A DNA stretch of 64,000 nucleotides from Aquirufa aurantiipilula (GTDB lineage: Bacteria; Bacteroidota; Bacteroidia; Cytophagales; Spirosomataceae). A program made the translations under genes and the position numbers. The notes under the pieces are model-generated. The model searched no databases and had not been told where the DNA came from. It saw only the letters and a program-made list of their open reading frames with translations. Shown here piece by piece: positions 54,600 through 61,960 of the stretch; position 1 is the first letter of the stretch; each line of letters opens with the position of its first letter. The stretch spans positions 186,001 to 250,000 of the forward strand of contig NZ_JAANOG010000003.1 of assembly GCF_019923745.1 (NCBI RefSeq), given 5' to 3'.

Positions 54600-55664
54600 A
54601 TGAAAGACAATTACCTCATCATCATGGCTGGCGGAATAGGCACTCGCTTTTGGCCAATCAGCAGAAGCGCAAATCCAAAGCAATTTCACGATGTTTTAGG
54701 TGTTGGCAAAACAATGCTTCAACAAACCGCTGAGCGTTTTCAAGGTATCATTCCTCAAGAAAACATCTATGTAGTTACCAGCGATGAATTTGCAGGATTA
54801 GTTGAGGAGCAATTACCGTTTTTAAGTAAAGAGCAAATATTAAAGGAGCCTTTGCGTAAAAATACCGCTCCCTGTATTGCATATGCGACGTATAAAATCT
54901 CCAAGAAGAATAAAAAAGCGAAATTCGTGGTTGCTCCGGCAGATCATGTCATTTTAAAAGAACAGGTATTTCAAGAGAATATTAAAACGGCTTTAGCTGT
55001 CGCCGAAGAGGATGTTTTTGTGACTTTAGGAATTATCCCTACTCGGCCGGATACGGGATATGGTTACATTCAATATGTCCCAAGTGAAAATAAGGCTCAA
55101 AGAGTAAAGACATTTACCGAAAAACCCAACCTTGAATTAGCCCAAGCTTTTTTAGAAAGCGGGGATTATGTCTGGAATGCTGGCATATTTGTTTTTAAAC
55201 TTCCTACTTTCAAAAAGGAATTAGAGAAGCATCAATCCCGAATGGCGGAGCAATTTGAAGAAGGATTATCTCATTATTACACCCCAGAAGAGGATTCATT
55301 CATCAAAAAGGTCTATGGAGTTTGTAAAAACATTTCCATGGATGTGGGTATCATGGAAAAAGCACAAGAAGTCAAAGTGATTCTTTCTGATATTGGATGG
55401 TCTGACCTTGGCACTTGGCAGTCTTTGTATGAAATCAATGAAAAAGATGTGAATCATAATGTGATTGAAGGCAATGTCATCACCTATGATACACAAAATT
55501 GCATCATCAAAACCCCGTCTGAAAAACTAGTAGTCATTCAAGGACTGAAAGGTTTTATTGTAGCTGAACATGGAAACGCACTCATGATTTGTCCCAAAGA
55601 CCAGGAACAAGAAGTAAAGAAATTTGTGGAGGAAGCTACTTCTCTTGACCCTAAGTTTAGTTAG
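54600..55664 (+). CDS. manC: Mannose-1-phosphate guanylyltransferase
   Basis: The enzyme makes GDP-mannose from mannose-1-phosphate and GTP, for surface glycans. The N-terminal nucleotide loop is MAGGIGTRFWPISRSANPKQ, and the sugar-binding parts include VVAPADHVI, FTEKPNLELAQAFLESGDYV (in FVFK context) and DIGWSDLGTW. The 354-residue length shows only the guanylyltransferase part; the fused isomerase domain of E. coli-type ManC (about 470 residues) is absent. It stands alone and its stop overlaps the stop of the MerR-family gene by 8 bp. Confidence 0.92.
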   Translation: MKDNYLIIMAGGIGTRFWPISRSANPKQFHDVLGVGKTMLQQTAERFQGIIPQENIYVVTSDEFAGLVEEQLPFLSKEQILKEPLRKNTAPCIAYATYKISKKNKKAKFVVAPADHVILKEQVFQENIKTALAVAEEDVFVTLGIIPTRPDTGYGYIQYVPSENKAQRVKTFTEKPNLELAQAFLESGDYVWNAGIFVFKLPTFKKELEKHQSRMAEQFEEGLSHYYTPEEDSFIKKVYGVCKNISMDVGIMEKAQEVKVILSDIGWSDLGTWQSLYEINEKDVNHNVIEGNVITYDTQNCIIKTPSEKLVVIQGLKGFIVAEHGNALMICPKDQEQEVKKFVEEATSLDPKFS

Positions 55665-56541
55665 TATTCGCAATCTCAATCAGATCTTGAAAATTTCGTA
55701 AAACTTGGATTTTCTCGGGTACATCATGACCTAGAGCCAATAATTGATATCCAGTTAATAAAAATTTCGAATTCGGTATTCTTTCAACCAATTGATTCAA
55801 ATAATCCGACATCTCATCGGGATTGGGTTGAGAAGTAAATACACTCAGGATATAATCCGGTTGATGAATTTCATGTGCCAAAACCAATTCTTCAAATGGT
55901 AAAGATTGTCCCAAATAAATTACCTTATGTTTTCTAGCGCGCAATAAATAATTGGCGAAAAGTAAACCTATTTCATGCAATTCCCCTTCGGGTAAATACA
56001 ACAAGAATTTTTTGGCATTGGGCTTATGGCTTAAATCTTGTTGATCAATAGCAGCTATAACTTTTTGACGAATCAAATGACTGATAAAATGTTCTTGTGC
56101 TGGTCCTACGGAGCCTGACAACCACAAAGTTCCCAAGCGTAACATAAATGGATGAATGATTTGAATTAAATAATCCTCAAATCCATGCTTTTGAATGATG
56201 TTTTTAGTTAATTGTTGAAACATAGCCTCGTTCAATTCCAACATGGAAATTGTTAAAGCTTGAATCTGATCGGGAAAATGAAGTGTTTCTTCTGATAATC
56301 GAAGTAAATTGGCAGAGCGCTCACTATCGCTCATTTTAGCAATTTCGGAAATTTTGAACTCCCCTCTATTTTGCAAAATAGCAATATTCAATACCAACTT
56401 TAACTCCTCATCTCCATAGGTACGGATGTTGGTATCAGTCCTTTCCGGATTCAGTATGCCATATCTTTGCTCCCAAATCCGCAAGGTATGAGCTTTTATG
56501 CCACTAAGATGTTCTAAATCTTTAATTGAATAAACACTCAT
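55657..56541 (-). CDS. MerR-family regulator with cobalamin-binding domain (CarH/LitR-like photoreceptor)
   Basis: A 294-residue regulator. The N-terminal MerR winged helix (YSIKDLEHLSGIKAHTLRIW) binds DNA. The helical bundle has W140-x9-E150-H151 (LWLSGSVGPAQEHF), the motif that caps adenosylcobalamin in CarH. The Rossmann-like part has E187-L-H189-x-x-G192 (EGELHEIG), where the His would be the lower cobalt ligand. CarH represses carotenoid genes in the dark and releases DNA in light. Two weak points: the His that follows the Trp in Thermus CarH is Leu here, and the later SxL/GG elements read SVF and GY. A CruF-like carotenoid gene lies 59 bp upstream on the same strand. Confidence 0.85.
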   Translation of the reverse strand: MSVYSIKDLEHLSGIKAHTLRIWEQRYGILNPERTDTNIRTYGDEELKLVLNIAILQNRGEFKISEIAKMSDSERSANLLRLSEETLHFPDQIQALTISMLELNEAMFQQLTKNIIQKHGFEDYLIQIIHPFMLRLGTLWLSGSVGPAQEHFISHLIRQKVIAAIDQQDLSHKPNAKKFLLYLPEGELHEIGLLFANYLLRARKHKVIYLGQSLPFEELVLAHEIHQPDYILSVFTSQPNPDEMSDYLNQLVERIPNSKFLLTGYQLLALGHDVPEKIQVLRNFQDLIEIANTN

Positions 56542-56600
56542 AAGGTATTATCTATTTTAAGCTAACATGATAAGACCGCTAATTGTTTTCACATAGCTGA

Positions 56601-57233
56601 TTAAGCTTGTAAAAAAATCCAATGTCCCAAGAAAAACATGAACTGTAATAGTAGTATCCACCTAAATAAAGAGGATTTACTAGTAAATTCTCCTGATTGA
56701 ATTACCCAATGAAAAAAGAAACTCACGAGCCACCAAGCACCAAAGTTTTGAATGGGTACCTGCCCTCCTGACCACTGCCAAAAATCAAAATGTATAGCTA
56801 CTGGTTCTATTAATAAATCTAAAGCTGTCATCAAACCCGCTCCCAAAGCGGCTCTTCCTATCTTACCGCCAACGTTCCATTCTTCAACAACGGCACTTGA
56901 TCCTAATAATAAGATAAGCCAATTAATACCAATGGTGATGGGGGCGTCCAACAATTTAAAGCCTAAAGTTTCTCCATAATGATACACCCCAAATATTTTC
57001 CCTGTCCTTACGCCAACTACCTCTAAAAACCATGCTGCCACCACAATTCCACCTAAGGTCAGGTAGGCTGACATACTTGGTTTGGGAAAATAAAACAAGC
57101 AGATGAAACCAGTAAACCACAAGGTTAAAGGAACCAATGAAACAAATAATTCCTTGGTCGCTGGCAAGTTCATGCCTACTAAACCTGCGGCATACAATAC
57201 GATGAGAAATCTTTTTAAATATACTCCAGACAT
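56601..57233 (-). CDS. Carotenoid biosynthesis protein (CruF/DUF422-like)
   Basis: A 210-residue protein with six or seven hydrophobic helices. WFLEVVGVRTGKIFGVYHYG, then LLDAPITIGINWLILL and LGAGLMTALDLLIEPVAIHF, match the CruF/bisanhydrobacterioruberin hydratase family. It would hydrate carotenoid psi-ends in the membrane, or act on a related carotenoid. It is followed by the CarH-like regulator and preceded by the NYN gene (gap 24 bp), and may be on one transcript with them. No other carotenoid gene (crtB, crtI) is in the window. Confidence 0.8.
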   Translation of the reverse strand: MSGVYLKRFLIVLYAAGLVGMNLPATKELFVSLVPLTLWFTGFICLFYFPKPSMSAYLTLGGIVVAAWFLEVVGVRTGKIFGVYHYGETLGFKLLDAPITIGINWLILLLGSSAVVEEWNVGGKIGRAALGAGLMTALDLLIEPVAIHFDFWQWSGGQVPIQNFGAWWLVSFFFHWVIQSGEFTSKSSLFRWILLLQFMFFLGHWIFLQA

Positions 57234-57257
57234 ATCACAAATTTCAATATAAAAATA

Positions 57258-57878
57258 CTAGGACCATTCATCTGGCCTCTCCAAAACAAAACCATCTTTC
57301 TTTCTAACATGCAAAGGAAATTGATTTTCTACTAATTTCTTTCTACCAATCATTTGAAATGCTCTAGCCACCTCTACAACGGACTCATTTCTTCTTAATG
57401 GAGGGAAAAATACAACGACAGATTTATCCAAAAAATGCTCATTCACACTTTTTATGCAAGGAACAAAATCACTATCTCCGGAAACTACAATGGCGATATC
57501 GTATTGATCTTGAAATGCATCCATCAGCAAATGAGTTGCCAAGTTTACATCCGTCATTTTCTCATTGGGGATAATCCAGCTATTTCCACATTTTCTACAA
57601 TCCGTAAATTTAGCTTGATACGAACCATAAATTAAATTCACACCCGTGGATTCTAATGCTTCCAAATAAGTCGTTTGACGCTTTTGCTTGGGGGGATTAT
57701 GAGTAATCCGACTTGTAAAATATTTAATCTCCACGAGTTCTTGGTTGGAGCGCAAAAAACTACGAATAAGCTTATCTACATTCAGCCATTTACAATTTCG
57801 AAACCCGGCATCGATCATTCCAAAATACAAATTGGAACCATCCACGTATGCCTTAACTCGATATTTTTTATCCTTCAT
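57258..57878 (-). CDS. NYN-domain (PIN-like) protein
   Basis: A 206-residue protein of the NYN/LabA-type nuclease family. Acidic active-site residues are visible in AYVDGSNLYFGM, EKMTDVNLATHLLMDAF and VVSGDSDFVPCI. CRKCGNSW may bind a metal with other residues. NYN proteins are predicted or proven RNases. The frame is open to 57995, but that extension runs through two palindromes and a promoter candidate, so the ATG at 57878 (MKDKKYRVKAYVDGSN) is chosen. Confidence 0.82.
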   Translation of the reverse strand: MKDKKYRVKAYVDGSNLYFGMIDAGFRNCKWLNVDKLIRSFLRSNQELVEIKYFTSRITHNPPKQKRQTTYLEALESTGVNLIYGSYQAKFTDCRKCGNSWIIPNEKMTDVNLATHLLMDAFQDQYDIAIVVSGDSDFVPCIKSVNEHFLDKSVVVFFPPLRRNESVVEVARAFQMIGRKKLVENQFPLHVRKKDGFVLERPDEWS

Positions 57879-57901
57879 GAACTTATTTCTCCAATGAATT
57901 G

Positions 57902-57909
57902 TATCTTTG
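57902..57909 (+). promoter_or_regulatory. Promoter -7 element candidate, plus strand (CE15 esterase)
   Basis: TATCTTTG matches TAnnTTTG. It would give the esterase transcript a leader of over 100 nt that includes the palindromes at 57923-57967. Confidence 0.35.
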
Positions 57910-57922
57910 TACAAGAACTTCT

Positions 57923-57967
57923 CCAAAGATAGCATCTTTGGAATGATGCCCCACCTAGGTGGGGCAT
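57923..57967. promoter_or_regulatory. Two adjacent palindromes in the NYN/esterase divergent region
   Basis: First, CCAAAGAT-AGC-ATCTTTGG (57923-57941). Second, a perfect 22-bp palindrome centred on CCTAGG (57946-57967) with arms ATGCCCCACCT and AGGTGGGGCAT. The first contains a minus-strand TATCTTTG (57924-57931), a promoter match for the NYN gene; the second covers the -33 position of that promoter. On the plus strand the GC-rich stem is followed by a T-rich run, so it could also be an attenuator. Confidence 0.55.
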
Positions 57968-58031
57968 TTACTTTTTCAGAGCTATCCTGTTTCATGAATA
58001 ATTAAAGGAATTATTTGAGTAATATCGTTGA

Positions 58032-59402
58032 ATGAATCTTCTTACGATGAAACCAACATTATCCTTTCCCCTGTTTTTTTTACTCCTAGTTTCATGGAAT
58101 GGCTTGGCTCAAATACCTAGAACAGCTGAACAAGATAGTATCATAGCCGAACGAAATAGAAAAACGCAGGCTGATTATGAGCAAATGTTACAGCAATTAA
58201 ACATTCAAAGCATTCGGCCTGGTGTGAATGGAAGTAATCCTAAAGCTCCCAATGCAGCCAATTATGATGAATCTAAAGCGACCATTTTCCCAAATTTACC
58301 CGCAGCTTTGCAGTTAAAGAATGGAAAGTGGGTGGATTCCAAAAGAACTTGGAATTACCACCGCAAACCTGAAATTGTAGAAGATTTTGAAAGAGAGATT
58401 TATGGACGTATACCAGATAACATTCCACCGATTACTTGGAAAATAATCTCCACAGAAAACAAAACCATGGCCGGTTTTCCTGTGGAAATTCAAAAATTAA
58501 TTGGGACGGTCGACAATAAACGATTCCCTTCCATATCCGTTCAAATAGAAGTAAGCATAGGATTTAGAAAGGATATTAAAAAAGCTATGCCCGCAATGAT
58601 GGAATTGGCATGGGTGTTTCCTCCAGGCATGAATCGACCGCCAGCGCCAGCCAATGAAATTCCATGGACAGAACAAGTGATCGCCAAAGGATGGGCCTTT
58701 ATTCAATTAAACCCTACTAGCGTTCAAGCAGATAATGGGGCTGGTTTAAAATCAGGCATTATTGGATTGATGAATCGTGGGGAATTTAGAAAAGCCGACG
58801 ATTGGGGCTCTTTGCGGGCCTGGGCATGGGGTGCGAGTAAAGTATTGGACTATTTGGAAACTTTACCACAAATCAAATATACTCACGTGGGCATAACTGG
58901 ACATTCGCGCTATGGTAAAGCGGCAGCGGTGGCCATGGCATTTGATTCACGCTTTGCCATCGGCTATATCTGTTCTTCAGGTGCTGGTGGACTGAAATTA
59001 TACCGCAGAAATTATGGAGAGTTGATTGAGAATGTCGCAGCAAAAAATGAATACCATTGGATGGCTGGGAATTTTTTAAAATATGCAGGACCGTTGCAGT
59101 GGAACGACCTAGCAATTGATGCCCATGAGTTAATTGCGCTTTGTGCTCCAAGGCCAATATACATAGGTGTGGGTGGAAATGGAGATAGTTGGGCAGATCC
59201 TTATGGAATGTATTTGGCAGGAAAAGAAGCAAGTCCAGTCTATGAATTACTTGGAAAAAAGGGCTTGATTTCTGATCGTGCACCTGTAATTAACGAAGCT
59301 AAAACCGAAGGTGAAATTGCTTTTCGTATGCATGATAAAGGCCACGTTACAGGCCCCAATTGGCCCAATTTCATCGAGTTTGCATCCAAATACTTGAAAT
59401 AA
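58032..59402 (+). CDS. CE15 glucuronoyl esterase-like protein
   Basis: A 456-residue secreted alpha/beta hydrolase. A signal peptide (TLSFPLFFLLLVSWNGLAQ) follows; the ATG at 58047 is an equally good start. The nucleophile motif GITGHSRYGKAAAVAMAFD matches the GxSRxGK of carbohydrate esterase family 15; downstream, NFLKYAGPLQWNDLAIDAHE, ALCAPRPIYIGVG and the catalytic His in MHDKGHVTGPNW fit. CE15 enzymes cut ester links between lignin and glucuronic acid on xylan. No other carbohydrate enzyme lies near it, so whether it works on plant material is open. Confidence 0.85.
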   Translation: MNLLTMKPTLSFPLFFLLLVSWNGLAQIPRTAEQDSIIAERNRKTQADYEQMLQQLNIQSIRPGVNGSNPKAPNAANYDESKATIFPNLPAALQLKNGKWVDSKRTWNYHRKPEIVEDFEREIYGRIPDNIPPITWKIISTENKTMAGFPVEIQKLIGTVDNKRFPSISVQIEVSIGFRKDIKKAMPAMMELAWVFPPGMNRPPAPANEIPWTEQVIAKGWAFIQLNPTSVQADNGAGLKSGIIGLMNRGEFRKADDWGSLRAWAWGASKVLDYLETLPQIKYTHVGITGHSRYGKAAAVAMAFDSRFAIGYICSSGAGGLKLYRRNYGELIENVAAKNEYHWMAGNFLKYAGPLQWNDLAIDAHELIALCAPRPIYIGVGGNGDSWADPYGMYLAGKEASPVYELLGKKGLISDRAPVINEAKTEGEIAFRMHDKGHVTGPNWPNFIEFASKYLK

Positions 59403-59524
59403 ATGATAAATTGTAAATTATAAATTGTAAATGATAGCTGTTGGAAGTGGTATCATGCTGTATTCCCAATTCTTCATTCTTAATTCTACATTCTGCATTA
59501 AAAGATTAGGGAGAAAATAGCAAC
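59403..59524. repeat. Degenerate 14-bp-period repeats downstream of the esterase
   Basis: TAAATTGTAAAT occurs twice, 14 bp apart (59407-59418 and 59421-59432). After a TGATA/TATCA stem, a second unit, AATTCTTCATTCTT, recurs as AATTCTACATTCTG (59468-59481 and 59482-59495, 12 of 14 identical). From memory, AT-rich units of this type are common between genes in Bacteroidota. No gene is present. Confidence 0.6.
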
Positions 59525-59558
59525 AAAAAAAGTCCCAGTATGAATACTGAGACTTTTT
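59525..59558 (-). terminator. Intrinsic terminator of tRNA-His
   Basis: On the minus strand GTCTCAGTA pairs with TACTGGGAC around TTCA, then a run of seven T residues. It starts directly behind the 3' end of the tRNA. Confidence 0.88.
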
Positions 59559-59559
59559 G

Positions 59560-59634
59560 GGCGGATGATGGGATTCGAACCCACTACCCCTGGTACCACA
59601 AACCAGTGCTCTAACCGAGTGAGCTACAACCGCC
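59560..59634 (-). tRNA. tRNA-His (GTG)
   Basis: The minus strand folds as a cloverleaf: extra G(-1) facing C73 (a hallmark of tRNA-His), D stem GCTC/GAGC, anticodon stem CTGGT/ACCAG with loop TTGTGGT (anticodon GTG), and T loop TTCGAAT. CCA is not encoded. The acceptor stem has a T-T mismatch at positions 5 and 68; otherwise it is paired. Confidence 0.95.
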
Positions 59635-59685
59635 ATTTGGGATTGCAAAAATACACAAATCAAGGTACATCGCAAATCCGAATCG

Positions 59686-59720
59686 AAAAAAAATGGGGAT
59701 AAAACCGAAATTTTATCCCC
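59686..59720 (-). terminator. Intrinsic terminator of the superoxide dismutase gene
   Basis: GGGGATAAAA and TTTTATCCCC form a perfect 10-bp stem with a 6-base loop (59695-59720). On the minus strand it runs into eight T residues, 6 bp after the sod stop at 59727. Confidence 0.9.
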
Positions 59721-59726
59721 CTTCTT

Positions 59727-60338
59727 TTATTTCTGTGCTGCTAAATATCTTTTTTCAGCTGCATTCCAATCGATAACATTCCAAAATGCATCCACGTAAT
59801 CCGGACGCTTATTTTGGAATTTCAAGTAATAAGCATGCTCCCACACGTCTAAACCAATCACAGGAAAACCTTTAACATCAGCTACATCCATCAATGGATT
59901 ATCTTGATTAGGCGTAGAAGAAACAGCAATAGAGCCATCTTTTTGAGCAACTAACCATGCCCAACCAGAACCAAAACGGGTAATACCTGCTTTTTTGAAT
60001 TCTTCCTTGAAAGCATCAAATGAACCAAATTTAGCATCAATTGCTTTGGCTAAAGTTCCCACTGGAGCTCCACCACCATTGGGTGATAAAATATTCCAGA
60101 ACAAATCATGGTTATAATGTCCACCGCCATTGTTACGAATAGCTGGGCTTAAGCTAGAAATATGACTGAATAATTCTTCTAAAGATTTTCCTTCAGATGG
60201 ACTGCCTGCTACGGCTGCATTCAAATTGGTCACATAAGCATTGTGGTGACGGTCATGGTGTATTTCCATGGTTAATGCATCAAAATGCGGTTCTAAAGCA
60301 TTGTTTGCATAAGGTAAGGGTGCTAGTTCAAAAGCCAT
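59727..60338 (-). CDS. sodA: Superoxide dismutase (Fe/Mn family)
   Basis: A 203-residue cytoplasmic enzyme that converts superoxide to peroxide and oxygen. The metal ligands are His27 ([13 protein letters not shown]), His77 ([11 protein letters not shown]) and the Asp and His of [13 protein letters not shown]. The GGGH sequence is more like manganese or cambialistic forms than the iron type (which has AAQ), so sodA is the better symbol; the metal is a guess. It is a single gene with its own terminator. Confidence 0.93.
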   Translation of the reverse strand: MAFELAPLPYANNALEPHFDALTMEIHHDRHHNAYVTNLNAAVAGSPSEGKSLEELFSHISSLSPAIRNNGGGHYNHDLFWNILSPNGGGAPVGTLAKAIDAKFGSFDAFKEEFKKAGITRFGSGWAWLVAQKDGSIAVSSTPNQDNPLMDVADVKGFPVIGLDVWEHAYYLKFQNKRPDYVDAFWNVIDWNAAEKRYLAAQK

Positions 60339-60428
60339 AATATAGGTTTTAAAAATATGTAAATTTGTCTTTAATCGTATCCAATATCAGGATGCGTAGG
60401 TCTTAAACAAGTAAACCATGGTTTCGGT

Positions 60429-60869
60429 TCACCTACGCATGGAAAAAAACTCTTTCAATAAAGATTCTGACTCTTCTGCTCTTATTCCTCCAAGTATTTC
60501 CGTTTTAGGGTGCAAAACAGACTGCCCCACACGTTCAAATCCTCGTTTTTCTTCTTTTGCTCCATAAACTAGTCTACCCAATTGCGACCAATATAATGCG
60601 CCAGCACACATCAAACAAGGCTCTAATGTCACATACATCGTGCAATCTTTCAAATATTTGGCTCCGATTGTTTGCGCCGCTGAAGTAATCGCGATCATCT
60701 CAGCATGGGCTGTCACATCCGTTAACACTTCCGTTTGATTATAGGCCTTAGCCACTACTCGCCCTTGGCAAACCACCACAGCACCTACAGGTATTTCTTC
60801 CTCATCTAGGGCCTTTTGAGCTTGCATGAGCGCCAACCCCATGTAATATTCATCTTCCTGACTCATCAT
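60429..60869 (-). CDS. tadA: tRNA adenosine(34) deaminase-like nucleoside deaminase
   Basis: TadA converts A34 to inosine in tRNA-Arg(ACG). The 146-residue cytidine-deaminase-fold protein has zinc ligands His55 (TAHAEMIAI, with catalytic Glu57), Cys85 and Cys88 (EPCLMCAGAL). The final YGAKEEKRGFER and the basic C-terminus fit TadA; guanine deaminase is less likely. Its start overlaps the aroC stop by one base. Confidence 0.88.
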   Translation of the reverse strand: MMSQEDEYYMGLALMQAQKALDEEEIPVGAVVVCQGRVVAKAYNQTEVLTDVTAHAEMIAITSAAQTIGAKYLKDCTMYVTLEPCLMCAGALYWSQLGRLVYGAKEEKRGFERVGQSVLHPKTEILGGIRAEESESLLKEFFSMRR

Positions 60870-61954
60870 TAGGCAGGCATTTGAATCACCCGATTTCTCA
60901 AATAAAAGTCCAAAATCACAATAGCTGCCATAGCCTCCACGATAGGAACTGCTCTTGGAACCACACAGGGATCATGGCGACCTTTTCCAGAAACGGTAAT
61001 CTTATCACCCTTCTCATTGATGCTATCCTGATCTTGCATGATGGTGGCTACTGGTTTAAATCCTACTCGGAAATAGATAGGTTCTCCATTGGATATCCCT
61101 CCTTGAATACCACCCGAATGGTTGGTCAAAGTGCGCACGGTACCATCAGCTTCTTTCACAATGACGTCATTATGCTCTGAACCCTTCTTTTCTACACCAT
61201 CAAAACCACTGCCATATTCAAAACCTTTTACAGCATTGATGCTCAACATAGCTTTACCCAACTCAGCATGTAATTTATCAAACACCGGTTCGCCTAAACC
61301 AACTGGACAACCTGTGATATAAGCTGAAACAACTCCTCCTACTGAATCTCCCTGTTTACGAATCTCATCAATATAATGAAACATTTGATCTGCCATTTCA
61401 GGATCTGGGCAACGCACCGCATTCGTTTCCGTTACACTTAAATCCAATTGTTCAACAGGCCTTAGTAGTTTTAAGGTTCCTACTTGAGAAACATAAGCAG
61501 TAATTTTTACGCCCAATTGAGCTAAGACCAATTTAGCCAATGCCCCAGCAGCCACACGGGCAACCGTTTCTCTAGCCGAACTACGTCCGCCTCCTCGATA
61601 ATCCCTTAATCCATATTTAGCAAAATAGGTGTAATCCGCATGGGAAGGTCTAAACTGATCAGCAATGTGGGAATAATCCTTAGAACGCTGGTCGCCATTC
61701 CAAACTAACATGGCTATGGGAGTACCCGTAGTTTTTCCTTCAAATACTCCAGATACCACTTCAATACTATCCGCCTCTTTTCTTTGGGTAGTAATTCTGG
61801 ATTGCCCAGGCTTTCTTCTATCCAATTCCGACTGAATGAATTCTAAATCAAATGAAATTCCTGCTGGACAGCCTTGAACCACGACACCTACTGCCGCTCC
61901 ATGTGACTCACCAAAAGTACTAATCTGAAATATTTTCCCGTAAATACTCCCCAT
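60869..61954 (-). CDS. aroC: Chorismate synthase
   Basis: AroC forms chorismate from EPSP with reduced flavin. The 361-residue protein has [19 protein letters not shown] at the start, [11 protein letters not shown]-type sequence [55 protein letters not shown], and [19 protein letters not shown]. It is cotranscribed with tadA downstream, and follows the BatD-like gene by 6 bp. With aroA, two shikimate steps are encoded in the window, far apart. Confidence 0.96.
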   Translation of the reverse strand: MGSIYGKIFQISTFGESHGAAVGVVVQGCPAGISFDLEFIQSELDRRKPGQSRITTQRKEADSIEVVSGVFEGKTTGTPIAMLVWNGDQRSKDYSHIADQFRPSHADYTYFAKYGLRDYRGGGRSSARETVARVAAGALAKLVLAQLGVKITAYVSQVGTLKLLRPVEQLDLSVTETNAVRCPDPEMADQMFHYIDEIRKQGDSVGGVVSAYITGCPVGLGEPVFDKLHAELGKAMLSINAVKGFEYGSGFDGVEKKGSEHNDVIVKEADGTVRTLTNHSGGIQGGISNGEPIYFRVGFKPVATIMQDQDSINEKGDKITVSGKGRHDPCVVPRAVPIVEAMAAIVILDFYLRNRVIQMPA

Positions 61955-61960
61955 ATCGCT

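Noticed and set aside
58873-59283. Minus-strand frame of 136 codons
   Set aside because: Antisense to the CE15 esterase and rich in His, Leu and Pro without any motif.
59418-59675. Minus-strand frame of 85 codons
   Set aside because: It covers the whole tRNA-His gene, its terminator and the AT-rich repeats.
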